Origin: Pedobacter miscanthi
Lineage (GTDB): Bacteria > Bacteroidota > Bacteroidia > Sphingobacteriales > Sphingobacteriaceae
DNA: 64,000 nucleotides
Direction: 5' to 3'
Assembly (NCBI RefSeq): GCF_003315595.1
Contig: NZ_QNQU01000004.1
Coordinates: forward strand, 186,001-250,000
Positions 51,909 to 60,170 of this stretch are shown piece after piece. The position numbers and the translations under genes are program-made. Below the pieces are notes generated by a model. That model was not told the DNA's origin. It made no database searches and saw only the letters and a program-made list of their open reading frames with translations. Every line of letters begins with the position of its first letter. Within the stretch, counting starts at the first letter, position 1.

Positions 51909-54338
51909 TTATTTAGAAATTTTTAAACGAGAAATAATTGTACCCGATTTATCATCAGGTGTTTGCATGTAGAACAGGTCGTACAGTTTGCCATTTGCCC
52001 AGGTATCGAGCATATTATCATAGAATTTGCTTCCAGGATTGCCCGATTGTCCGCCGGGATAAACCCCATGTCCCTTTGGTGTTTTACCCAGTTCGATTAC
52101 CATTCTCCATGATGGTCCGTTGCTTTCGCCAAGCGCATTAATGGTCGATTTTGCACCACCAATCTGTAAAATCTTCGATCCAAAGCCAGGTATTTTGGCC
52201 AGATGGGGTACATTGCTCTGTTTTACATTTGCCCAGTCCCAATCTTTATTGATCGGGCCAAAACGCCTTTCCAGGCTATCGCAGCTATATTTAAACGATT
52301 CGTTTACCAAATCGGCAAGTGTTTCTTTTTTAGCCGTATGGATATTGTCGTACCATGGCGCATTTGGTTCTTTCAAGATCATTTCAACCGTGCGGTCGCG
52401 GGATGGGTAACGCATCGGGATTCCTTTTACCTCAAATTCATCGGCCCAGATATCGTAGGATAAACGTTTGGTCCATATTTCGAAAACACTGGCGGCAATT
52501 TCATGTGCATCATAACGTTTGTTCCATTTGCTAACATAAGATAATGCTTCTTTTTGCGTAGCATTTAATTGCTCGTTATTTAGCAAAGGCAATAGGGCAG
52601 GAACAAGGTTTTGCGCTAAAATACTGTAATTATCGGTCTGCATTAAGCGGATACTATCCAAAGTTGCCTTATTCATAGCTGCTAACCTGTCGTTAATCCT
52701 TTTTCCGCGTTCGTAAGGTGCAAATTCCCAGTTGATATAATATGGATAAGTGGGATCGGTTGATGATTGGTTGGCCGAGCTCACAAATCCGCGTGGCGGA
52801 TTTTTTACCGTTGGATTCTGCGCATTCGGGATCCAGCCCTGCCAATCGTATGCCGGATCGGTACCATCAAGAATAAACTTACCCTGATCTTTCCATTTTA
52901 ACGGGAATTTACCATTCGGTGTGATGGCAATATCATTATCTACACTGGCAAAAACAAAGTTCTGTGCCGGTGCAGTATAAAAGGTTAAAGCTTTACGGTA
53001 ATCGTTATAATTTTTTCCACGGTTAAGAAGGTAAAAAGTCATTAACTCATTCGATTGCTCGTGGGCAATCCATCTTAAGGCATCACCAACGGGCACATTA
53101 TCGGCCCGGCCATATTTTGGTTTCTGGAAATATACAACAGGTCCGTGGTGCGTGTAATAAACTGTATCTATCTCATCTTTTCCACCACGGATTTTTATCG
53201 TTTCTAAACGTTTAGAAGTTGCTTTCCATTGGTTGTTGTACCAATACTGATTGTGTGTCGAATCCTTAAACTTAATTTGATAAAAATCTAAAATATCAGC
53301 TGCTACGTTGGTTACACCCCAGGCAATTTTTTGGTTAAAACCGATAATTACGCCTGGTGCGCCAGGTAACGAAACACCATAGGTATTAACGCCAGGTGCA
53401 TGCAGCTGAATCTGGTACCAGATAGAAGGCAGGGTTAAATCAAGATGCGGATCATTTGCCAAAATTGGATAACCCGAAGCTGTTTTAGCCCCAGATAATG
53501 CCCAGTTATTGCTGCCAATCCCTTCAACTTTTTCTTTGGTTTTTACCTCACCGGTTTGGGCTTGTGTAAAGCTTTCAGGCGTTTTAGGTGTGGGTAATGG
53601 TGAGAAATTCCATTTGGTGCCCACAGGAATAATGGGATCTTCACGGAAAGGATAATCAGGGAAAAGATCTTTTGTAATTTCAGGACCGAATTTTTTAAGG
53701 ATGTTAGTCATGTAAAACTCATCTGAGCCCATTGCTAAAACGGCCGACATCTGTTTAAGTAATAAAGCACATTTTATTGGTGTCCAGTCTTCCGGTTTAA
53801 AATCGAGTATCTTATATTCCAGCGGATAATTGGCGTGCGAAAGTGTTTTGATATAGGCATTAATCCCTTCGGTATAGGCCAGAATCATTTCTTTAGCTTT
53901 CGGATCAGCCATCATGCCTTTTAACGAGTTTTCTGCACCATAAACCATGCCCATCCTGCGTTGATAACGGTCAACCTCAATGGCCTTATCGCCCACTACC
54001 TCACTAATCCTTCCGGCAGCGAAACGGGTCTGAAAATCCATCTGCCAAAGGCGGTGCATAGCTGTTACATATCCCTGCGCCAGATAAAGATCGTGATCGT
54101 TCTGTGCAAAAATATGCGGGATCATACGATCGTCGAATACAATTTCAATTTTATCTATTGCACCTTTGATCTTCGCTTTATGGTTAAACATAAAATGGTT
54201 GTTCTCTGCATTTTGCCAGAAACCCATAAAAGGATTTAGGAATTTTAACAGCGGAGGCGTACTACCTAGTTTGGTATTAAATAAAAAAGCTAATGCTATC
54301 GGGATGATGACGCAAAATAAGGCCTTAATTTTATTCAT
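51909..54338 (-). CDS. Penicillin acylase-family hydrolase (Ntn-type)
   Basis: The 809-residue exported protein has an N-terminal hydrophobic signal/anchor (LFCVIIPIALAFLF). The alpha subunit begins in the region around IEIVFDDRMIPHIFAQNDHDLYLAQGY. A linker ends at IGSNNWALSG, where Ser (about residue 270) after Gly is the catalytic N-terminal nucleophile exposed by self-cleavage. The beta subunit follows with PILANDPHLDLTLPS and GVIIGFNQKIAWGVTNV. The family includes penicillin G acylases, cephalosporin acylases and acyl-homoserine lactone acylases, so the substrate is an amide with an acyl side chain. The downstream LuxE-like gene may connect to acyl groups. Confidence 0.9.
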   Translation of the reverse strand: MNKIKALFCVIIPIALAFLFNTKLGSTPPLLKFLNPFMGFWQNAENNHFMFNHKAKIKGAIDKIEIVFDDRMIPHIFAQNDHDLYLAQGYVTAMHRLWQMDFQTRFAAGRISEVVGDKAIEVDRYQRRMGMVYGAENSLKGMMADPKAKEMILAYTEGINAYIKTLSHANYPLEYKILDFKPEDWTPIKCALLLKQMSAVLAMGSDEFYMTNILKKFGPEITKDLFPDYPFREDPIIPVGTKWNFSPLPTPKTPESFTQAQTGEVKTKEKVEGIGSNNWALSGAKTASGYPILANDPHLDLTLPSIWYQIQLHAPGVNTYGVSLPGAPGVIIGFNQKIAWGVTNVAADILDFYQIKFKDSTHNQYWYNNQWKATSKRLETIKIRGGKDEIDTVYYTHHGPVVYFQKPKYGRADNVPVGDALRWIAHEQSNELMTFYLLNRGKNYNDYRKALTFYTAPAQNFVFASVDNDIAITPNGKFPLKWKDQGKFILDGTDPAYDWQGWIPNAQNPTVKNPPRGFVSSANQSSTDPTYPYYINWEFAPYERGKRINDRLAAMNKATLDSIRLMQTDNYSILAQNLVPALLPLLNNEQLNATQKEALSYVSKWNKRYDAHEIAASVFEIWTKRLSYDIWADEFEVKGIPMRYPSRDRTVEMILKEPNAPWYDNIHTAKKETLADLVNESFKYSCDSLERRFGPINKDWDWANVKQSNVPHLAKIPGFGSKILQIGGAKSTINALGESNGPSWRMVIELGKTPKGHGVYPGGQSGNPGSKFYDNMLDTWANGKLYDLFYMQTPDDKSGTIISRLKISK

Positions 54339-54442
54339 AATGGTTAGCTAACAAGTCAGTTTACTAAGATAGCGCAAAATGACGGTTTATGTTTGATGCA
54401 AAATACAACAAACTGTATATCAATCAAAATTATAATTTGAAT

Positions 54443-54463
54443 TGATATTATTATGCTAACATA
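54443..54463. repeat. Copy 1 of a 21-base sequence shared with the TonB receptor promoter
   Basis: The 21 bases around ATTATGCTAACATA are identical to those at 56855-56875. This copy is about 105 bases upstream of the penicillin-acylase start. TATG-CTAA-CATA is palindromic. Confidence 0.65.
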
Positions 54464-54531
54464 GGATTTAAATTGAGTTAATAAATTGGTGTTTTATAAT
54501 AAATCGAAAACCAGCGCGCTCTTTAAAATAG

Positions 54532-54562
54532 AAGAGAGGACCGTTTAGCTGCCCTCTCTTTT
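54532..54562 (-). terminator. Terminator after the C10 protease gene
   Basis: On the minus strand, AAGAGAGG (rc of 54553-54560) and CCTCTCTT (rc of 54532-54539) form a stem with a 13-base loop. The T residues that follow on the minus strand are few (TCTATTTT). Confidence 0.6.
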
Positions 54563-54595
54563 ATAATTAATATCTATCTCTATATGTTTGTCATC

Positions 54596-56101
54596 CTAAT
54601 GAGGGTAGATGTCTGTTATAATATCCTGACCCTGTAAAAAATTAATAGTTGAGTTAATATATCCATTATTGTCGGAGAAATCAAGTTTGTACCAGCCATT
54701 ATAAAATCCTCCCCATCCAAAATTAAAATGAAATACCTCCTCATCATTAATATAATAGCGTTGATCGTAACCAGGTACTTTAGTTGTGGTAACATATCTA
54801 TGGCGTCTTATCCCATCCATTAACCACGCATGACACTCAGAATAATATCTTCGTTTAAATATCCACCAACCTGATTGTCCAACTATTCGGCATCCACCAA
54901 TCATCACAGGAGCTCCACCATGCGATATTGTTCCTGTTTGAAGATCATAAACAGGGGTTAATCTATTTCTGATCTGTACGCCATATTTTTCAAGATTTGG
55001 ATTTGGCGTCGTGTCGTCATAATCAGTGTAAGTTGTATTTATGCCAAGAGCATGAAAAGCGTCGTTTGCTTTACTCATATAAGCGCCAGAACCATCACAG
55101 GCATAATTCATATCCACCATACTTCCTAGATCTCTCATTAAACGTGCTGTTTCTGAAGAACCTGAAAGATTATTCATCGATAGCCAGTTGTAAGATGTTG
55201 GGTATTTAGAAAAGGACAGTGCTTGTGCCATAGCTGTTGCAACACATCCTGTTGGGGCTTTTCCCGTTCCGCATGCAAACGGAACAAGGTCATTATATCC
55301 TGATCCGACCTGGTCCCATTCAGTTTGTACAAGTGGCCCATTATTTACAACATAGTAATCCAATAATGTTTCGCAAGTCCAATTAGGAAGATTGTTTCCA
55401 AATGGGACACCAGGGAGGAATAGGCCGTAAGGCCAATCCTGATACTGACATTCTTGTTCCCAAGTTCCCATTGTTTTATTAGGGCCTGATGTTGTTGAGC
55501 TCAATAATTGCTTTTTCCTTGATTCAAGCAATGTTTGTTCTTTTTTCCTTGACAATAAAAAGCTTTCACTTTGTTTTATTGTATTTTCTTTTATTCCTTT
55601 GATGGTTTTTGATGCATTTTCAAGATAATTGATAAATGCTTCTGGTGCGTCCATGCCTGCCTTAAAATTTACGCTTTTATCTAAATATACCAATACCTCA
55701 CCAAATCTTTTATCTGATGATACGATACTTGCCCCTCCTTCTTCGAAATTTACAGCGTAAAGAATTGGTTCTACATCGCTGACGTAATTTTTATCTTTGG
55801 TTTTTAAAACAGCATTTTTAACGTTTTCAGAATATATAAAATAATTTTTAATAGTCTTTTTTGGAGTTGTATTATATAGACTTGCAACTTTATCTGTTGG
55901 TGAAATAGTTCCAACTGGTATTTTTGCACTTCTAGCTAACGTTAGCGCCTGTTCAAGTCCTATAAAATTGGAGTCTAGCTTTTCCAATTTTGAAGTGTTA
56001 ATTTCCGAATTTATTATCTCGGGAGAGATACTTGATTCTTTTCTACATGCCCACAGAAATACCAGGGCAAAAATAAACAGTACAATTTTTTTTGTTTTCA
56101 T
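54596..56101 (-). CDS. C10-family (streptopain-like) cysteine protease, lipoprotein
   Basis: The 501-residue protein has a lipoprotein signal with Cys19 (FLWAC). A prodomain of about 180 residues (including ILYAVNFEEGGASIVSSDKRF) resembles the inhibitory propeptide of SpeB and interpain. A mature protease follows from about residue 210. The catalytic Cys286 is in APTGCVATAMAQAL and His424 is in SECHAWLMDGIRR. It should be exported as an inactive precursor and activated outside the inner membrane. A small lipoprotein is encoded 26 bases upstream in the same unit. It may act on environmental protein or on competing cells; no target can be read from sequence. Confidence 0.9.
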   Translation of the reverse strand: MKTKKIVLFIFALVFLWACRKESSISPEIINSEINTSKLEKLDSNFIGLEQALTLARSAKIPVGTISPTDKVASLYNTTPKKTIKNYFIYSENVKNAVLKTKDKNYVSDVEPILYAVNFEEGGASIVSSDKRFGEVLVYLDKSVNFKAGMDAPEAFINYLENASKTIKGIKENTIKQSESFLLSRKKEQTLLESRKKQLLSSTTSGPNKTMGTWEQECQYQDWPYGLFLPGVPFGNNLPNWTCETLLDYYVVNNGPLVQTEWDQVGSGYNDLVPFACGTGKAPTGCVATAMAQALSFSKYPTSYNWLSMNNLSGSSETARLMRDLGSMVDMNYACDGSGAYMSKANDAFHALGINTTYTDYDDTTPNPNLEKYGVQIRNRLTPVYDLQTGTISHGGAPVMIGGCRIVGQSGWWIFKRRYYSECHAWLMDGIRRHRYVTTTKVPGYDQRYYINDEEVFHFNFGWGGFYNGWYKLDFSDNNGYINSTINFLQGQDIITDIYPH

Positions 56102-56127
56102 AAGAGGAGTTTAATAAGATAAAATTT

Positions 56128-56604
56128 TTATTTGATAGAGAATAGATTTACTTTGGAAGCGGCAATAATTACTTTTTCCGGAATAATTACCTGTGAATTG
56201 TATTCGACTTTTTGAAAAGTAATGGTACTATTTTCAGCGTTGAGATTTACTTTAATCGTAACATTGTCTAATAGCTGATTATCATAGCTGAATATCAATG
56301 TATTAATTCCTTCGTTGAAAAACGATTTGGTTTCGTACCAACTATCGAATAACCTGAAAACAGTACCAAATTTTTGTGTCAGAATAGGGTTAGTGATTAA
56401 CTTAGAGTTGATCTTTTTTCCAGAAGCATCAAGTTTGAATATCGTTAGTTTTTTAGTTGCAAGGATATCAGCCTTTTGCTGTGAAACCGAAAAAAAAGTA
56501 GTTTCGGGAGGGTAAGCAGGGGTAGTACTTAATGTTTTTTCACTACATCCATTCAAGGATAGTATAGATAATAAAGTAATGCTAGCATTAATTAGATACT
56601 TCAT
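56128..56604 (-). CDS. Small lipoprotein next to the C10 protease
   Basis: The 158-residue product from ATG 56604 (MKYLINASITLLSILSLNGC, Cys20) carries a lipoprotein signal with lipobox LNGC. The mature 138 residues are beta-rich (FSVSQQKADILATKKLTIFK, TLIFSYDNQLLDNVTIKVNL) without a recognised family. It precedes the protease in the same direction with 26 bases between. C10 proteases are often paired with small inhibitors (Spi in streptococci), so an inhibitor or chaperone role is possible but unproven. An ATG two codons upstream (56610) is an alternative start. Confidence 0.65.
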   Translation of the reverse strand: MKYLINASITLLSILSLNGCSEKTLSTTPAYPPETTFFSVSQQKADILATKKLTIFKLDASGKKINSKLITNPILTQKFGTVFRLFDSWYETKSFFNEGINTLIFSYDNQLLDNVTIKVNLNAENSTITFQKVEYNSQVIIPEKVIIAASKVNLFSIK

Positions 56605-56972
56605 AATCAAAAGTTTATTAAGATAAATGGTCAGATCGGAACGGCTAATCTATTTTTAGTTGACTATCTAAAATGTATGATATAATTTGCTTGTGTGTCT
56701 TTTAAGTTCTTTTTCAAACTTAAGCATTAGTTGTTGTTAATGCAAATTAATTTAACTTGATTCTATTTTTAAAAAAAAGTTAGTAAGTAAATGATCTAAT
56801 CTTTTGCTTAAGTTAATTGATTATTCAGATGGAGATTTTGTAATACCCTTTAAATGATATTATTATGCTAACATAATTTGTTTAATTCAAAAAAAGAGTT
56901 TAAGTTTATGTAACTAATCATACAAATCAAGAGTGCAACTAACTATTTAGGTAACCAAATTAACAATCTTTT
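56605..56972. other. Divergent region between the lipoprotein and TonB receptor genes
   Basis: 368 AT-rich bases without a gene. The only clear feature is the 21-base sequence at 56855 shared with 54443. No clear TAnnTTTG box was identified in front of either gene. Confidence 0.5.
56855..56875. repeat. Copy 2 of the shared 21-base sequence
   Basis: Identical over 21 bases to 54443-54463. Here the flanks extend the palindrome to ATTATG-CTAA-CATAAT. It lies 98 bases upstream of the TonB receptor start and could be an operator. Confidence 0.65.
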
Positions 56973-59843
56973 ATGAGCAGAATTTTTACACAGATCTTCT
57001 ACGTGTTATTATTGATGTGCACAATTAATATTGCAGCACAGGCACAGAGCATTACGGTGAGCGGAACCGTAAAAGATAAGCAATCGAAAGAGGGCCTCGC
57101 AGGCGTAAGTTTAACCATTAAAGGCCAATCGGGCGGTACGGCATCCACAGCAAACGGTAGTTTCAGCTTTAGTACAACTGCAAAAGTGCCCTTTACTTTG
57201 GTCGCATCTTACGTGGGTTATGGCTCAGTAGAACAGCAGATAACGGGAAGTACAACGGGTATTAACCTGGAACTGGAAACGGCTGTTGTATTGGGTGGCG
57301 ATGTAGTGGTTTCGGCCTCGCGTACACCAGAGCGGATATTAGAATCGCCTGTTTCAATCGAGCGTATGAGCGCCGCTACCATCAGGGAGATTGCTGCACC
57401 ATCATTTTACGATGCATTAAACAACATGAAAGGTGTAGAAAGCAGTATGCAGAGTTTAACTTTTAAATCAATCAATACCCGTGGCTTTAATTCAAACGGT
57501 AATACCCGTTTTAATCAATATATAGATGGAATGGATAACCAGGCACCGGGATTAAATTTCTCTGTTGGTAACATTGTAGGGATTACTGAACTTGATGTAG
57601 ATAATGTAGAGCTGTTACCAGGCGCTTCATCAGCACTTTATGGCGCTGGTGGTATTAATGGTACTTTATTAATGACATCAAAAGACCCTTTTAAATATCC
57701 CGGAGCAAGTTTTCAATATAAAACAGGAATTAACCACGTTAATGATGATAATAGCACCGTACAACCTTTTAACCAACTGGATGTACGCATGGCAAAATCA
57801 TGGAACAATAAATTTGGGGTAAAAGCTGCATTTTCATTTTTACAGGCCAAAGACTGGTATGGGAACAACTACTCTAACTTCGACAGGGTTTCGAGAACTG
57901 TAAAAAGTGGCGATAGAAGTGATCCGAATTATGATGGAATCAATACTTATGGCGATGAGCTTAGTCAGAATATGAGAAATGTGGCTCAGAGTGTATTGGC
58001 TTCAGGACAGGCAACCTATATCAAAAACTACGGGCTTGCTACAGGTGGACAGGTGCCCACCCCAGCACAGATAACGAGTTTTCTATCTACAAATGCACAA
58101 ACGAGACCTTTTTATCTTGGATTAAACACACCTGGATTAATCCCGAATCAGAATATTACACGGAACGGTTATAATGAATCAGATTTGGTTGATTATAATA
58201 CAAAATCGTTAAAGGCATCTGGTGCATTATATTATAACATAAGCAATACGGTTCAGGCAACTTTTCTTGCAAATTGGGGGACAGGTACTTCAGTGTACAC
58301 CGGCTCAGATCGTTATTCGCTCCGTAATTTTAATATCGGCCAGTATAAGCTCGAATTAAAAGGAGAAGATTTTCTATTGCGTGGATATACTACACAGGAG
58401 CGCTCGGGCGATTCTTATATTTCATCTATTCTGGGGAGCTACATCAATGAAAAAGCAAAAGTTTCGCAGGCCTGGTTTCCTGAATATGTAGGTAATTATG
58501 TGGGTGCCAGGGCAGCCGGACAAACGGATGCACAGGCCCAGATTACGGCCAGAACCGCTGCCAATTCTGCTTCAACAGGAGGTAGTGCTTATTTTCAGCC
58601 TGGCTCCCCGCAATTCCTGCAGGCAAAAGACCAGATCATGAACACCACCATCAGTGCTTCCGATCCTAGTAAAGGTATTTACGGCGCCAAATTCGATGAT
58701 AAATCAAACCTGTACCATTATGAGGGGATGTACAACTTTACCAACCTTTTTAATAAAGTGGTAGAGTTTCAGGTTGGTGCATCATACCGTTTATATGATT
58801 TAAATTCGGCAGGCACCATTTTTAATGATTTAAATGAATCTATCGATATTAAAGAATACGGTGCTTTCGGACAGATTGGTAAAAAGCTTTTTAGTGATAA
58901 GGTTAAGTTTACTTTTGCCGGCCGTTACGATAAAAGCCAGAATTTTGAAGGCAGGTTTACCCCGAGGATAACAGGTGTATTCACGGTAGCAAAAAACAAT
59001 AATATCAGGGTTTCTTACCAGACCGGTTACCGTAACCCAACCACTCAGAACCAATATATCGACCTTTCAGTGGGTGGGGGTTCGCAAAGGTTGATCGGAG
59101 GTTTGCCCGAAATTATGTTTACTAAATACCATCTTGATACCAATAAACCCTATACAGATGTGAGTTACCGTGCCTTTTTGGCTTCGGCAGCTGCAACCGG
59201 CACACCTAATCAGGCACTTTTACAACAATATACTTTCGATTCGAGAGGTGTACGCCCGGAAAGTGTTCAATCGTATGAACTGGGTTATAAAGGTTTGGTG
59301 TTGCCTAATTTATTGGTTGATGCTTACGGCTATTATAATATCTATAAAGATTTTATCACTGCTGTTGACGTTTACCAGAATGTTAACGGAAGCTTTGTGA
59401 AATTTGGTGTTCCCGTAAATGCAGAGGGTAAAGTAACCTCTTATGGCGCTGCTTTAGGTTTAGATTACCTGGTAGGTAAATATACTATTAGTGGTAACGT
59501 TTCTTACAATAAAATTGGCGATCTTCCGGTTAATTACATCAACGATTTTAATACCCCAAAAATCCGTTATAACCTGGGTTTTGGAAATAAAGAAATTATT
59601 AAAAACTTTGGTTTTAATCTTGCTTACCGCTGGCAGGATCAGTTCTACTGGAATTCTTCTTTTGCATCAGGTCAGGTGCCTGCATACAGCTCATTGGATG
59701 CACAGGTTAGTTTGAGGATTCCTTCGGTACAGTCAGTAATTAAACTGGGCGGTTCTAATGTGCTCAATAAATATTATTTCACTTCTTACGGAAATCCATC
59801 AGCAGGCGCTATTTATTATCTGGCGCTTACTTTTAATCCATAG
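56973..59843 (+). CDS. TonB-dependent outer membrane receptor
   Basis: The 956-residue protein has a signal peptide (residues 1-24, cleaved near AQA). A carboxypeptidase-D regulatory-like domain follows (ITVSGTVKDKQSKEGLAG, about residues 26-100). The plug domain starts with SASRTPERILESPVSIER and contains INTRGFNSNGNTRFNQYIDG and LLPGASSALYGAGGINGTL. A long beta-barrel ends in YYLALTFNP with an aromatic near the end. It imports a large or scarce solute (iron complex, cobalamin or glycan) across the outer membrane using TonB energy. No SusD partner follows, so it is not a classical SusC. Substrate unknown. Confidence 0.93.
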   Translation: MSRIFTQIFYVLLLMCTINIAAQAQSITVSGTVKDKQSKEGLAGVSLTIKGQSGGTASTANGSFSFSTTAKVPFTLVASYVGYGSVEQQITGSTTGINLELETAVVLGGDVVVSASRTPERILESPVSIERMSAATIREIAAPSFYDALNNMKGVESSMQSLTFKSINTRGFNSNGNTRFNQYIDGMDNQAPGLNFSVGNIVGITELDVDNVELLPGASSALYGAGGINGTLLMTSKDPFKYPGASFQYKTGINHVNDDNSTVQPFNQLDVRMAKSWNNKFGVKAAFSFLQAKDWYGNNYSNFDRVSRTVKSGDRSDPNYDGINTYGDELSQNMRNVAQSVLASGQATYIKNYGLATGGQVPTPAQITSFLSTNAQTRPFYLGLNTPGLIPNQNITRNGYNESDLVDYNTKSLKASGALYYNISNTVQATFLANWGTGTSVYTGSDRYSLRNFNIGQYKLELKGEDFLLRGYTTQERSGDSYISSILGSYINEKAKVSQAWFPEYVGNYVGARAAGQTDAQAQITARTAANSASTGGSAYFQPGSPQFLQAKDQIMNTTISASDPSKGIYGAKFDDKSNLYHYEGMYNFTNLFNKVVEFQVGASYRLYDLNSAGTIFNDLNESIDIKEYGAFGQIGKKLFSDKVKFTFAGRYDKSQNFEGRFTPRITGVFTVAKNNNIRVSYQTGYRNPTTQNQYIDLSVGGGSQRLIGGLPEIMFTKYHLDTNKPYTDVSYRAFLASAAATGTPNQALLQQYTFDSRGVRPESVQSYELGYKGLVLPNLLVDAYGYYNIYKDFITAVDVYQNVNGSFVKFGVPVNAEGKVTSYGAALGLDYLVGKYTISGNVSYNKIGDLPVNYINDFNTPKIRYNLGFGNKEIIKNFGFNLAYRWQDQFYWNSSFASGQVPAYSSLDAQVSLRIPSVQSVIKLGGSNVLNKYYFTSYGNPSAGAIYYLALTFNP

Positions 59844-60170
59844 GATAATAATTACGTTTAAAAGCCCTTCGTACTTTAGGTATGAAGGGCTTTTTTTGTA
59901 GGATTAATTGTCAAAATATAATAAGATAAACGGTTTATTTCCGGTTATCTTATGTTAAAATTACATAATTTCAATGATCATATCTCGGGATTTGTAAATA
60001 TGATCAGGTCTGCCTAATGTTAATACATCACAACTTAGTGTTAATTTTACACTATTAAATTCATCTTTTATAAAAAAGCTACATCCCTTTTATAAAATAT
60101 TTGTATTATAGTACTTTCTTAAGCACATCCCAGTTTAAGAGGTATGAATTTAAAATTTGAATAAATAAGG
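59844..60170. other. Intergenic region between the TonB receptor and GH31 genes
   Basis: The 327-base region contains the terminator at 59861-59897. The rest is AT-rich with no open frame of note; an AATATTTG near 60095 resembles a -7 box with one mismatch. Confidence 0.4.
59861..59897 (+). terminator. Rho-independent terminator after the TonB receptor
   Basis: AAAGCCCTTC (59861-59870) pairs with GAAGGGCTTT (59884-59893); further pairing extends into the loop. A run of seven T residues follows. Confidence 0.9.

Noticed and set aside
54997..55209. 70-residue open frame on the plus strand inside the C10 protease
   Set aside because: Antisense to a well-supported protease and without any recognisable motif.
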